Positions 43,975 through 55,286 of a stretch of 64,000 nucleotides of DNA are shown in pieces; within the stretch, counting starts at the first letter, position 1; each line of letters starts with the position of its first letter. The notes under the pieces are model-generated. The model had not been told where the DNA came from, did no database searches, and was given only the letters and a program-made list of their open reading frames with translations. The stretch covers positions 87,932 through 151,931 of the forward strand of contig CAUYUJ010014766.1 of the NCBI GenBank assembly GCA_963575745.1, in the 5' to 3' direction. The DNA comes from Prorocentrum cordatum (lineage: Eukaryota; Sar; Dinophyceae; Prorocentrales; Prorocentraceae). The translations under genes were made by a program, and so were the position numbers.

Positions 43975-45100
43975 GGAGGCAGAGAAAACAGTAAACAGAA
44001 GGAGGATCAAGCGGAAGAGGAGGGAGCAGGAGGAGGAGGAAGAGTAGGAGGAGTAGGAGGGAAAGGAGGAGGAGGAGGAGGAGGAGGAGGAGGAGGAGGA
44101 GGAGAAGGAGGAGGAGGAGGAGGAGAGGAGGAGGAGGAGGAGGATGGAAGTTGGGAGGAGGCGGAAGACGAGGGAAAAGAGGGAGGCGGAGGAGGAGGAT
44201 GAGAGGAGGAGGAGGAGAGGAGGAGGAGAGGAGGAGAGGAGGAGGAGATGGAGACGGAGGATACAAGGAGGGAGGAGACGAGGAAAGGGAGGAGGACGAG
44301 AGGAGAGGGAGGAGGAGGAGGAAACAGGAACCAGAGGAGGAATGATGAGAGAGTGGAGGAGGAGGAGGAGGAGGAGGAGAGGAGGAGGAGGAGGAGGATG
44401 AAGGATGAGGATGAGGGGAGGAAGAGGAGGAAGGATGAGGAGAGGAGGGGAGGAGGAAAGGAGAGAAGGAGGAGGAGGAAGAAGAGGGAAACGAGGAAGG
44501 AGGAGGATGAAGGAGGAGGAGAAGATGGATGGAGGAGGACGAGGAGGAAGAGGAGGAGGAAAAGGAGAGTTCGAGGAGGAGGATGATGCGGGTAGGAGGA
44601 ACAGGGGACAGGAGTAGGAGTAATGTAGGAGGAGACGGAGAAGAAGGAGGAGGGGATGAAGAGGGAGGAGGAGAGGAGGAGTGAGAGGAGGAGGCGGAAA
44701 AGAAGGGAGGAGGAGGAGGAGAGGAGGAGGATAGAGGTAGGAGGAGGAGGAGGGCGAGGGGAGGAGACAAGGAGGAGGAGGAGGAGGAGGAGGAGGAGGA
44801 GGAGGAGGAGGAGGGAGGCGGAAGAAGGAGGAGGAGAGAGGAGGGGGAGGAGGAGGGAGGGAGAGGAGGAGGGAGGAAGGACGAAGGAGGAGGAGACAAG
44901 GGAGGAGGAGGGAGGAGGAAGGAGGAGGAAGGGAGGAGGGAGGAGGAGGAGGGAGGAGAGGAGGAGGGGAAGAGGAGGGGAGGAGGAGGAGGAGCGCAGC
45001 GTAGAGGAGGGGAAGGAGGAGGAGGAGGAGGAGGAGGAGGATGAAAGAGGCGGGGAGAACGGAGGAGGAGGGAGGGAGGAGGGAGGAGGAGGAGGAAGGC
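43975..45100 (+). repeat. Long (GGA)n-type purine tract, about 1.1 kb
   Basis: Continuous purine-rich sequence dominated by GGA with GAGA, GAT and ACG interruptions. On the minus strand it is a CCT tract that follows directly after the LRR exon at 45116-45202. Confidence 0.95.
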
Positions 45101-45115
45101 TGAGAGGCCGCGATC

Positions 45116-45202
45116 CTGTTCGTGGCCAGGGCGCTCGCCAGCGCCCGGCCGCCGAGGCTCCCTATGCCGCACACGGCCAAGCTGAGGTGCCGGAGGCTCG
45201 AC
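45116..45202 (-). CDS. Leucine-rich-repeat exon between opposing purine/pyrimidine tracts
   Basis: The minus strand reads SSLRHLSLAVCGIGSLGGRA then LASALATN, a ribonuclease-inhibitor-type LRR of 29 residues encoded by one 87-bp exon. The acceptor is GCCGAG|G and the donor AACAG|GATCG (a GA donor, as known in dinoflagellates). Enters with one nucleotide and leaves with two, matching 38930 and 55287. In transcript sense it is preceded by (GGA)n and followed by (CCT)n, which are complementary. Confidence 0.65.
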
Positions 45203-45317
45203 CTCGGCGCGCGGACGGGCTCGCGCCCAGCGGGGGGCGGCGCTGGCCGTGGGCGCCAAGGAACCCCAGCCACCAAGGAGAATCACCAGGGCTCCCCACC
45301 CAGGGGCCCGTCGTCCT

Positions 45318-45870
45318 CCTCATCCACTTCCTCCTCCTCCTCCTACTAATAATACTAGCCATCCTTACCGATACATCCTCCTCCTCCTCTTACTCCTCCC
45401 TCCTCCTCCTTTCTCCTCCTCCTCCTCCTCCTCACCTCCTCCTCCTCCTACTCTCCTCCCTTCTCCTCTCCTCCTCCTCCCCCTCCCCTCCTCCTCTTTT
45501 CCTCCTCCTCCTCCTTCCCACCACTCCTCCGCCTCCTCGCCTCCCCCTCCCGCTCCTCCGCCTCCCCCCCTTCCCGTCCCCTACCTCTCCCTCCTCCCCC
45601 GCATCGCTCCTCTTCCTCCTTTCCTCCTCCTCCTCCTCATCCTCCTTACTCCTTTCCTCCTCCTCCTCCTCCTCCTCCTCCTCCTCCTCCTCTTCCTCCT
45701 CCTCCTCCTCCTCCTCCTCCTCATCCTCCTCCTCCTCCTCCTCCTCCTCCCCCCTCCGCCTCCCCCTCCTCCTCCTCCTCCTCCTCCTCCTCCTCCTCCT
45801 CCTCCTCCTCCTCCTCCTCCTCCTCCCTCATCCTCATCCTCATCCTCATCCTCATCCTCATCCTCATCGC
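45318..45870 (+). repeat. (CCT)n pyrimidine tract, about 550 bp
   Basis: CCT triplets with CATCCT at the right end (45832-45868). Opposite in sense to the tract at 43975-45100. Confidence 0.95.
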
Positions 45871-46361
45871 CTCCCTGCGGGGGCCGCGCGGGCCTGGCCC
45901 GCCACAAGTTCTCCGACGATGAGGCGCCTCCATCGCCCGACGGCTCCGTTCGCTTCCGGCCTCTGGGGCCCGTTGTCCGTCCCCTGGGCCATGGGAAAAA
46001 AATCGACCCTGAGGGATGGGTCGGGACCTCGGGGGCCGCGAGCTGAGCAAAAACAACGCATCGTCGGGCGTCTGGGGAGCAAGGGTGACCAACTGACCGA
46101 TCCAGCCCACGAATTTCAACTTCGCTCCAAAAGCAGCAACAGAACTCGGCGCGTTCTGCTTGCAATCGTCGGCCCCCGGGGGCCCCTGACGGCCCCCGGG
46201 AGTGCCAAAGAAACGGCGCGGGATGAAGCACCCGCCCCTGGGAAGGCTTCGACACCTCGGGGATCGACGCTGTCGACACGTCGCGGCGTCGGAGGCCTGC
46301 CCAGGAGCGCTGGGGCCGAATCCCAAACCGAAGGGGATCGAGGAGCGAAGTCTGCGGATTT

Positions 46362-46545
46362 CTCCGACGCTCGCTCTGGGGACCTTCCTGGAGCCGCTCG
46401 CCCCCCTCGTGCGTCCATAGCGCGTCATACGTCCGTCGACCTGCGTCGAACTTGGGTCGTTGTTTAGCTCGACCTTGAGCCGAGCTAGGGTTGGACTGCA
46501 CTGCCAGGTGGCCCCCAGGAAGGTCCCCAGAACGAGCACCTAAGA
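46362..46545. mobile_element. Foldback F-CTG, copy 2
   Basis: TCTGGGGACCTTCCTGGAGC on the left pairs with CAGGAAGGTCCCCAGAACG on the right, as at 17032-17226. The core has GACCTGCGTCGAACTTGGG instead of the 12-bp minisatellite. Confidence 0.75.
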
Positions 46546-48867
46546 CTTTGATTGTCACCTCTGCGACCTCTGGAGGCTCTCGGGGCGACCCCCCGCGGGC
46601 TTCGGGGGGCCGCCGGTTCGCACGCCGGGCGACAGCGAAGCAGTGCGGAGAGGAGGCCAGCCGCGTCCTGCACTGGGACACGCCTGGTCCTGGGGCCCTG
46701 GCCGTCTCGCCCCTGGCCACGTGCAGCAGAACCGCGCCAGAAGCGAAGAGGCCCACGCAGCATGGATCGCAAACCCCCCCCTTAAGCTGCGTGGGCTGTG
46801 TATTTGTAGTCCACTCATCAGCCAGGGTGGGCCAGGTATAGCCCACCTCGGCATCCACGCGTACCCCCCCCCAAGCCACTTAGAGAACCCCCCACGGTCA
46901 TCCCAGCAGAAGGGCTGCCCCACGCCGCCCTGGGAGGTGCACGCGCGGGTCGTCAACGGGGGTCGCAGAGTGGGTGTTGCTAGAAGTATCCAGGGCGGCT
47001 GGGGAGTATATACCGCTCCGGTGGCACGTCGGGGTATGAGCCTCGGTCAGACCTGGGACAGAAACCCATCCTTCAAGAGCATGAGACCCTCCCCCAACCA
47101 GAATACCCCAAACAATGAGATCACTCGACGGTGCCCTTCCCCAGGATGCACAAGCGCATCCAACAGACACACAAGGCAGCGCATACGACCTGCATGATAA
47201 GGATGCGCTATAAGGACGCAAAAGCCTTGGAAGGCCATGTCGACACCATGCGAACGGGGCGCGGCCAGTGAAAGCGGCCGAAGGGTTGACTGCTGTAGGG
47301 TAAACTCCCCGAAACGACCCCGATCTTATACCTTGGCCTGGCCGTACGCAAACCGACATCAACTTTTCAAGCGACGCAGAGGGTCCTCAGGCGCGAGCGG
47401 CAGATGGAAGTGCGAATTGCGATCGGACGGTGTCGAAGGCACACTGTACAAACCGTGCGCACTGCCAAGTGCAGGAATGGGCGGTGCGAAAAAGGAACTG
47501 CTAATCCAAGCGAAACGTGCAGCGGCCAGAGGCAACTCAACAAACTGCTGACATCCACACGCGCACGTACGTGCACGGCTTCTCCCCCAGCGAAGGGGCA
47601 CTGCGGCTTCCGCGAGTAAAGGAAGGGTGGGGCGCGCACGATCGGATGGCACCGAACGCTTTAGACGAGAAGACCGCAAGTCTTGGCGGCGGAGAGGCGG
47701 GGACCCCGACCAGCTTACGTGAGCGTGCACACACACAGTTGTTTTTAGCGTCGCGGCCCTGCGCGCAGCGACAGGGCGGAGAAAGACGCATAACAACAAC
47801 CACATACACACGAACACAAACACACGCCAACAGGCTGGAAGGACGCATTCGAAACCGCATGGGCGAGCTGGACAGGAGAGGAACCTTCGCCATCTGGGAC
47901 GACAAGGTGGATCAGCGCGTCCGCCCGTCTGCCCGCCCGCCTACTTCGCGTCGCCAGCCCTGGCCTCCCGCCTGCGCGTTCGTCGTCGCTTGCTGCCGCC
48001 TGCGCCTCCTCTCCTTTCCCCTTTCCTCGCCGGGCAAGTCGTGTCTGCTCGGGGGCGGCCACAGGTGGTGCCCGTTAGCCGCATGCAAGCACGCTTCCAA
48101 ATTTCAGATTGGACAAGGCTTTGGGCTGTGCGCAGACAACCACCCAGGTAGTCCCGGCTGGCCTCAACAGGCACCCTCAGCACGAGGCGCCAGAGGCGGC
48201 GCCAGAATCGCCCGTGGCTCCTTGGGGAGCCTGGTCAACGGTTCCCCCCAGGGCGGGACTAGCTTTGGGGAGCAATCCGTGCGCGATCCGAAGCCTCAAC
48301 TACTAGCTCCCGTGCCGCTTGTTCTTTCGGATGTGTGAGCCCGACGATTCTGGACGCCCGAAATGGGTACGGACAACATGGGTACACTGCCCTGCCCAAC
48401 AACAAAGGTTATCCCAAACCGACAGCGGCCGCTGTTGGGCAGGCGGCTTCCGCGCCCAGTGTCCAAAAGAACAGCGTCCGCGGCGGCGCGGACCGCGAGT
48501 CCAGTTCAAGATGAACAGGACACGCTGCTGGGCATCGCAACAATTTCTTCCGAACAGCGAAGGCCCGTCCACAGAGACACCTCCCACACGAGAAACCCAC
48601 CCCCGAGACCCCAGGACGTCCGAGGTGTTCCTTGGCGTGGGCTCCCACTGCGCGCACACACAGAGCAGCGCGCTTCCCCGGAAAAGACTCCCCGCCCCGC
48701 CGTGCCGCAGGAGGCCGCCAGGCCGCGCCCTCCGCCCGCCGCCCGCCGCCCCCACCGCGGGCCCTGCGCGGCGGGGGCAGGCGGGCGGCCACCACGGGCA
48801 AGGGCGTGGGCAGGCGGGCGGGTGGGCCGGGCGGCCCGGGCCGGGAGTGCGGGAGCGGTGCTCCTGC
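46546..48867. other. Unassigned sequence with small repeat fragments
   Basis: 47190-47300 holds part of an F9 element (GATAAGGATGCGCTATAAGG, CCTTGGAAGGCCATGTCG). 48416-48450 and 48550-48640 hold the small repeats also seen at 38095 and 40449. No exon could be defended on either strand. Confidence 0.45.
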
Positions 48868-49086
48868 TCGGCGGCGAGCGAGGGGGGGAAAGGAGGAGGA
48901 GAAAGCCTGCTCCTCGGAAGGCGGCGGGCCTTCCCAGAAGCCCCTGAGGCGCCCTCCGAGAGAAGTCTTTTCTGCGTCCGTCCTCGGGGGGGAGGCCACG
49001 GAAACTCCTCAGGAGGCCGGGGGACCTCCGAGGCTTCTGAGCAGGCCCGCCCCCCCTCGCTTCCCGCCCCCCTTGCTCGCCGTCGA
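48868..49086. mobile_element. Foldback family F6, copy 3
   Basis: TCGGCGGCGAGCGAGGGGGG at the left pairs with CCCCCCTTGCTCGCCGTCGA at the right. Inside, CTCCTCGGAAGGCGGCGGGC and GGGACCTCCGAGGCTTCTGA recur from the other copies. Directly followed by an F5 copy. Confidence 0.8.
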
Positions 49087-49097
49087 CACGCACGGGA

Positions 49098-49226
49098 ACC
49101 ATGTCTGGACTCCCCTCGGGCCGCTCCCCGTGCACCCGTCGGCTTCGTGGGTGCACGATTCGCCAGATGGCCGCAGGTGCTCCCCGAGGGTCCCGCCGAG
49201 AGGACGTGCACACGTCCGGGCGATGC
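49098..49226. mobile_element. Foldback family F5, copy 2 (diverged left arm)
   Basis: The right end GTGCACACGTCCGGGCGATGC is well preserved and the loop CGTGCACCCGTCGGCTTCGTG matches the others. The left arm is altered (CCATGTCTGGACTCC). Confidence 0.65.
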
Positions 49227-49481
49227 AGCGTGCAACGCGGCGGTGCGCATAGCGTTGCGTCTCTGAGTGCCGAGGACCTCCGCACCGCACCATGACTGGG
49301 CCAGGGAACGACGACGCCTCGGGAGACGCCAACGCGGTGCGGCGCATATGCGTCGTCCGCGGATGATGGGCCCATGGAAATTCGAAGGCGGGTCGGGAGG
49401 GACGGGGCAGGGCGGGGGGGGGAATGTCAACCGTGAGCAAGCCGCGCGGCCTGTAACGACGTAGTGCGATACGACATTTTC

Positions 49482-49700
49482 AGCAGGGACCGACCGTCCG
49501 GGCATTCCTATGGGCCTACCACGGAATTTTATGACCCAAAAATGTTCTAAGAACCAAACAATGTTCTTAGAACGTAAGCCCGACGTGTTAAAACAAGCCG
49601 GTATGAGCCAGACTTATTCCAGAACAATTCGTGCAGGCCACAGAAGCCAGGACGATTCGCCATTGTTTTAACATTGTCTGCCAGTCAGCTTGCACTTTCT
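49482..49700. mobile_element. Family F11 element, copy 2
   Basis: GCAGGGACCGACCGTCCGGG, ATGTTCTAAGAAC/ATGTTCTTAGAAC hairpin and GTAAGCCCGACGTGTT as in copy 1 at 12250. Confidence 0.7.
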
Positions 49701-49889
49701 CAATAATGGCTACCTCTGTGCAACCAGTGCCCGCAGCGGAAATGGACTGTCGCAGAAACCAGGCTCCAGATCACACTGCTGACTGGCCACCCTGTTTGCA
49801 CGGACTTAGAAGCGAAGGGCCCACAGAGGATGCCCTCGGGGCGCTAACAGGGGTCCAGGAGGCCAAAGGGTGCAACCTCTCGCCTGCGG

Positions 49890-50040
49890 AGGTGGCACCC
49901 TTTGGCTTCCGCCGGCTTCCGCCGAGCTTCCGCCGGCGGAGGCGGCCTCGTTCTAGTTCCGCCTCGTTCCGCCGAACTTCCGTCGAGGAAGAACTGGCAA
50001 CTCCTTCGGCCATCGGAGGCGAGGCCCTTTCTTGAATGCC
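49890..50040. repeat. TTCCGCCG-rich element family F7, copy
   Basis: CACCCTTTGGCTTCCGCCGG, further TTCCGCC repeats, then CAACTCCTTCGGCCATCGG and GCCCTTTCTTGAATGCC. Confidence 0.75.
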
Positions 50041-50644
50041 TCACATCGTTGCCGGCACGACAAGGCATGTTGCATTAACTGCAAGGCGTCCACAGCGGAT
50101 GAACGGAAGCAAAAACGTTTCGCGCATGGCAGGGCCTCATCTCGCTGGATACGCTGGAGCCCGTGGCGGCCTTCGTCTGCAGCTGCACCCCGAGGGCCTC
50201 TAGATGTCTCCAAGCGGCCTCAAACGGCCCCCAGAAGACGCCCAACGAGGCCTGCACGTCACGGCCCCTAAAGCCAACAACCAACAATCAGCGTCACAGA
50301 TCTCGGTCATGTGTGTGGCCGTGAGGCCGGCCATAGCCCCAATAGAGGCTCGACTCTTGTACATCTCCAGGGCGCCTCGGCCTTGCGGCGCCCCTTCAAA
50401 GAACGTCCAAGACGCACTGGATGTGGATACAGGTATGGCCCGCACCAGCCCCCCTCTCTTCCTGCTGCACTCGTCGAGCCGCGTCGATCTGCGCGAGGGC
50501 CCTTGGAGCCCGACCCCGTGCGGGAACGGAACGCCCGCGGCCCGAAGAGAACCCGCGACGCCGGGAACTCTCGGGGGCAGGGCCTCCGCCCCCCGCGCGC
50601 CTCCGGCCAGGCGCGGCCTCCCCTCCTGCCCAGGACCACTGGAG

Positions 50645-50880
50645 ATCTGCCGACCTGCTCCGGTCGCGGCCGGTGGCGGCCGATCGGCACCTCGACACCG
50701 ATGGCGGCCCATCCCAGGATCGGTGGCGACGGGTCGCCGCCGATCGCGGCCGAGTGGTCGCGACCGATCGGTCGCGATCGCTTCTGAAGCGACTCGGCGG
50801 CGACCAGTACCGAAACTCGGAAGGCAAGATCGGTGGCGACCGATCTCGTCGCTCGCGGCTGGAACATTCGGATGTCGAAC
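50645..50880. repeat. CGATCG-rich degenerate decamer island
   Basis: Many GGTGGCGACCGATCG, GCGGCCGATCGG and CGACCGATCGGTCGCGATCG variants. The last is a 20-bp near-palindrome. Dense in GATC and CGATCG. Confidence 0.75.
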
Positions 50881-51058
50881 GGTCAGGGTGGGGACGCACC
50901 GATCTGGGTCGGCACGAACCCGCGTCGGCCAGGGCCCCGTCGCGAAGCCCGGCTGGCCGCTGAATAGTTTCCAGACCAGGGTCAGCCAAGGGTGGCACAG
51001 GCCCAGACCCCCCAGAGCAGTGACGAAAATCACGACGGGAGGTTTTTCACCACTTCTC

Positions 51059-51163
51059 GCCATCGCTCGGACGTCCATTCCCTGTGTTTTTTTTGGACGT
51101 CCATTCCCTGTGTTTTTTCACCAAGGATCGCCGAAGGAAAAATGCACACGTCCGAGCGATGCC
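51059..51163. mobile_element. Foldback family F5, copy 3
   Basis: GCCATCGCTCGGACGTCCAT pairs with GCACACGTCCGAGCGATGCC. The left half of the loop is duplicated in tandem (GGACGTCCATTCCCTGTG twice, 24-26 bp apart). At 105 bp the shortest copy. Confidence 0.88.
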
Positions 51164-51518
51164 AAGACTTTCGGCACCTGGGGGAGCTCACTGGGCCACG
51201 GGACCGCCCAAAAGCCACTCCGGCGGAGCCTCTTGGGAATATAGGTCGAGGCCTCGGGGGGCCGACGTCATGCACAGATCATGGCGCCCGGGGTCTGGGC
51301 ACCTGGCTCCCAGACCCGAGCCCGCCGGGGGGGGACCCCCGCTGGCTGCCCCGTTGGCTGGCCTCCGTGGGCGCCGAAGCCCAGGGGCGCGGCCCCTCCG
51401 GCGAGGCTGCGGCCTCGGGGGACGCCCAAGAGAGGGGGACTCGTGGCCCGGGGCACGCGCGCGGGACACATATGGGCGGACTCTTCGGACACCCTGAATA
51501 CCCAGAAACGTCTTCGTC

Positions 51519-51668
51519 TCTTTGGGGGCGCACCTTTGGCTTCCGCCGTCTTCCGCGGGAGGAGGCGTCCTCGTTCTACTTCCGCCGATCATCCGCCGCC
51601 CTTCCGCCGCGGAAGAGATGACAACTCCTTCGAACCTTGAAGGTAAGACCCTTTTTGGAACGCCTCAT
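51519..51668. repeat. TTCCGCCG-rich element family F7, copy
   Basis: GGGGGCGCACCTTTGGCTTC, TTCCGCCG repeats, then ACAACTCCTTCGAACCTTG and GACCCTTTTTGGAACGCC. Followed at 51735-51800 by a fragment resembling the family 2 right end (CTCTGGGGAAATGTCGTGG). Confidence 0.75.
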
Positions 51669-52166
51669 CCCACGTCTCGGTTTTTCTAGATACGGGCCCC
51701 CGCCCCCTCGACCAGAGACGCCGGCTGCCTGGGGAGGGGGCAGTGACCTCTGGGGAAATGTCGTGGCCCTGGCCATGCTTCCCCCCTACCAAGACCCCCG
51801 GCGTCATCACTTACAAAAAAACGTCGACCTCCAATAATCTCGACACCCACTTCGGGACCAGTCTTTCAAACCCTGAATACTTGTTTACTGGCCCCGAGGC
51901 CGAGTAGAGCCCCCCCAGAGGCCGAAAATATCGAAAAACCGGCGGTCATGTTTTTTTCATGACTTCAGGGGGTTCTGGGTGGTCATCCACCCATGCTGTC
52001 TGCCCCCAACTCCGCCGAGACTCGGCGGGAGAGCTCGACAGGCCCATCGCGCACCGAGCAGCTTGGCGAGGCCCCCGAGGGGCCCCAGGTAGAGGTCCCA
52101 AGGGTGGGGGGGCGGCGTCGGAGGCTCGGAGGACCCCAGGCACACGTCCCAGGGACCCAGGCATAC

Positions 52167-52360
52167 TCGGGTCGGGCGAAAGGGGGGGATAGCAAAGGGG
52201 GGGTTTGGGAATCAGCTGGCCTAGCTGATTTTCCCGGCGCCTCCCGGCGCCGGAGGCGGCTGTGTATCGAGGAATGGGCCTGGCGGCGGGGCCGAAACCA
52301 GCTGCATGCAGCAAATTTCGTAACCCCCCCTTGCCCAATCCCCCCCTTCGCCCGGCCCGA
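52167..52360. mobile_element. Family 3 MITE, copy 2 with 5-bp target duplication
   Basis: TCGGGTCGGGCGAAAGGGGG and CCCCCCTTCGCCCGGCCCGA are complementary ends. CATAC flanks both sides (52162-52166 and 52361-52365). Interior matches 9930-10124, including CAGCTGCATGCAGC. Confidence 0.9.
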
Positions 52361-53000
52361 CATACGTCCGACGGGAGCCCAAGCCCTGAGGCCATGGCGT
52401 CTTCGGTTCTTCGAGCCGGGCGTTCTTCTGCCAGGCTGTGGGCCCCGGGGCCCTCACAGCTCGATGCGGCTGGACACAGCAGCGCAGAGAGGTGGGGTCG
52501 AGGCATCTGGTCGTGAGTGTTAACGATGCCTCAATGGTTCGCGACGTCGTATCTCAATGAAGAAACCCCACAGAAGCCTACAGGCTGCATCAACGGGGGA
52601 AGATGAGAACAGGGAGCAATGAACAATCAGACCAGGATCCAACTTCCAAACTCGACAGTCTCCCTGGCGGGGCGGCTAATTATTAGGACTTCACTTAGTA
52701 TGTGTCTGTCTAGCTTTTGAAAGCTATCACACTGTACGTGGAGCGCAGGCGCACAAACGCACAGGCCCGATCAGCACCCACTAAAACCTCACGCAAGAAC
52801 GGGGGTCTCAGCGAGATGGTACCTATCTCCAAGAAGGATTGGGCACTCCAGGATCTGTGAGCATCGAACCGGGTAGCTGAATCGAATGTGAAAATGCGTC
52901 GGATCTGAGTGCATCAGCAGTGAATCGAAATCGAATCGGATCAGGCGCGCCAAATTGCACAACAACGGGATGCAAACACCAGGACGTAACGGATCGTCAT

Positions 53001-53821
53001 AATAAGATCGGAATCGGGTCTCCAAACGGCCCTAGTCGCCGCCGGGAAGCTCCAGGAGAGCCTCAAGAGGCCCTCCAAGAGGGCCCCAACAAAAACAACA
53101 TCATTTCCGTAGGAAGACGTACATTTCTGGCACAGACGACGTTCGGTGGTTCACAGCGTCTAAGACTGCCCAAGAGCCCCCAAGATCGGCCCAAGATGGA
53201 CCAACTTGCCCCCAAGATGCGCCCAAGAGGGCCCAAGAGGGCTCCAAGACGGCCCAAGAGGGCTCCAAGACGGCCCAAGACGCTCCCAGAGAGGGAACTC
53301 GAAATTACATTTGAAGCTTTTCGACCCCAGGGGCCCCTCCGAGACCGCCAGCAGGCTCCCAAGAAGCATCTAGAAGTCCCAAGAAGCCCCCGATAGGCCC
53401 AAAATCAGGACCCCAGGGCACCCAGACGGCCAAAGACAAGGCCTCAAGAAGCTCCAAAACTGCCTCCAAAAGGCTTCCGCGACACCTGCCAGGAGACCCC
53501 AACACCGCCGCATCAAATGTCCCCTGCGCCCCATCGACAAGCCCCAGGGTGAGCATCCACGACCAGCAAACCCCCACGGAGGCACCCGAAGTCCAACAAA
53601 GCACCACACAAGAAGCCGCCCCGCGGAAAGCGACCGATTCTCCTGACCGCTCCCAAGAAGTCCAAACGAATCGCCCCAGCATCATGCTCCACGCAACGCC
53701 TCAGAAAACAGCCGACGCCGCTGCAGCTCAACACCGCCAACGACCACTCGGCCAGTCGACGCAGCAGTGCCCAAACATGGGCCGGCGGAATAAACGAAGC
53801 GATTGAATAAGATCGGAATCG
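53001..53821. mobile_element. F13 tract (copy 4) bounded by a 16-bp direct repeat
   Basis: AATAAGATCGGAATCG occurs at 53001-53016 and again at 53806-53821. Between them 53030-53520 is the CCAAGAGGCC-type degenerate decamer tract with the AGACGTACATTTCTGGC block, and the remainder is unassigned. A 16-bp exact duplication is the size left by target-primed retrotransposition, so the whole may be an inserted retroelement-like unit. Confidence 0.6.
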
Positions 53822-53865
53822 AACCCGACAGAACGAGAGTGACGAGAGGAAGGGGCTGGTTACGT

Positions 53866-53866
53866 G

Positions 53867-53898
<32 letters not shown>
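53866..53898 (+). repeat. (GT)n microsatellite
   Basis: About 16 GT dinucleotides. Confidence 0.95.
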
Positions 53899-53900
<2 letters not shown>

Positions 53901-54096
53901 GCCCAGGCATGGGGGTGACCTGGATCGGGTCTCAAGTGCAAGCTTCAGCCCTGCTGCTCTGGTGCAGTGGCACGGTGGCTGGCTTAGTCACAAGCGGCTG
54001 GGAAACAGTCAGCAGGCCTCCAGACGTTCAAGCAGCCGTCGGCATCCGTCATCGTCGCTCGGAGAAGAAAGAACGCCATAAACATGAATGAAATTG

Positions 54097-54231
54097 TCGG
54101 CGCTCCGCGCGGATTTATCGGATCCGCGCTGGGCCCCCTCTGGGCGGCGCTTCCGGCGCTCCCCCCTTGGCGCGCTCCGCGCGCCAGGGAGGGGGGCCCG
54201 GGCGCAGATCCAAGAAATCCGCGCGGAGCGC
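54097..54231. mobile_element. Foldback family F4, copy
   Basis: TCGGCGCTCCGCGCGGATTT, then ATCGGATCCGCGCTGGGCCC, pair with GGGCCCGGGCGCAGATCC, then AAGAAATCCGCGCGGAGCGC. Loop contains GCGCGCTCCGCGCGCC. About 135 bp. Confidence 0.85.
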
Positions 54232-54451
54232 AAACAGTTAATGTTTGTGGCGCTTTTTGTCTTCTTCTTCTTCTGATCGCTGCGACAGGCCCTGTGGTCC
54301 GTGACAGTCTGTCACCTCCCTCGCCTCCGTCGTCCTGACCACGGAAGCCTGGAGGCATCCGAGCTCCCTGGGACGTTGCCATCGCCACCCCAGGGGCGGT
54401 CAACCCTGCGGGGATGGGGGGTAATCACACCAGGTAGCTGTAGAATAAATT

Positions 54452-54657
54452 CGTCGTCGTCGTCGTCGTCGTCCTCCTCCTCCTCCTCCTCCTCCTCGTC
54501 CTCCCACTTCTCGTAGTGGTAGGTTTACTCCCGCTCCCAAATATCCTCCTGCTCCTCCCATCACTGTCCCCCGCTCCGTCGTCTCCTTCATCCTGAGTTC
54601 GCCATCCTCCAAACCGCCTGTCATTAGCCGTATCCTCGAAGTCTTACCCGTCCTCCC

Positions 54658-54710
<53 letters not shown>

Positions 54711-54742
54711 ACATCATCAGCATCATCATCATCATAATCATC

Positions 54743-54774
<32 letters not shown>

Positions 54775-55040
54775 CATCATCATCAGCATCCTCATCATCA
54801 GCAGCAGCATCATCATCATCATCATCATTATCATCATCACCATCATCATCATCATCATATGCATCATGATCAGCACCACCACCACCATCATCATCACCAT
54901 CATCATCACCATCAGCATCACAATCATCATCAACGTCATCAACATCGGCATCGTAATCACAATCATCTCCATCGTTATCATCATCATCAGCACCATCCTT
55001 TTCATCATCACAACTATCATCATGATCAGGAACACCATCA
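54452..55040 (+). repeat. CGT/CCT run and long (CAT)n field
   Basis: 54452-54500 is (CGT)n then (CCT)n. 54655-55040 is about 385 bp of CAT/CATCAC/CAGCAT triplets. Long His, Ile/Met and Asp frames are repeat translations. Confidence 0.95.
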
Positions 55041-55059
55041 TCATGATCAGCATCATCAA

Positions 55060-55228
55060 ACTCGCTCTCTTTCTCTCTCTCTCTATCTCCTGCTATCTCT
55101 CCTTCTATCTCGCTCTCCCTCTCACTCTCGCTGTTTCTTGTTAATTGTGTATACATCTATCGATCTATCGATCCATCTATCTGAATAGATAGATGGATGT
55201 GTATATATATATATATATATATATACAT
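55060..55228 (+). repeat. (CTCT)n, (ATCT)n and (AT)n microsatellites
   Basis: CT-rich 55060-55130, ATCTATCG and its complement GATAGATGG at 55155-55195 (a short stem), and (AT)n 55200-55225. Confidence 0.92.
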
Positions 55229-55286
55229 GCCCCTCTCTATCTCTCTCAGCATGCTACTCCCGAAACGATGCCCCCAAGCGCCGGAC

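Noticed and set aside
43198-45286. Very long Pro/Ser/Leu-rich minus-strand frames (up to 692 codons)
   Set aside because: Open only because of the purine tract. Only the 87-bp LRR exon at the beginning has protein-like content.
52394-52502. Plus-strand MASSVLRAGRSSARLWAPG, resembling a mitochondrial targeting start
   Set aside because: The minus strand over the same bases is equally open and plausible. No leader or downstream exon found.
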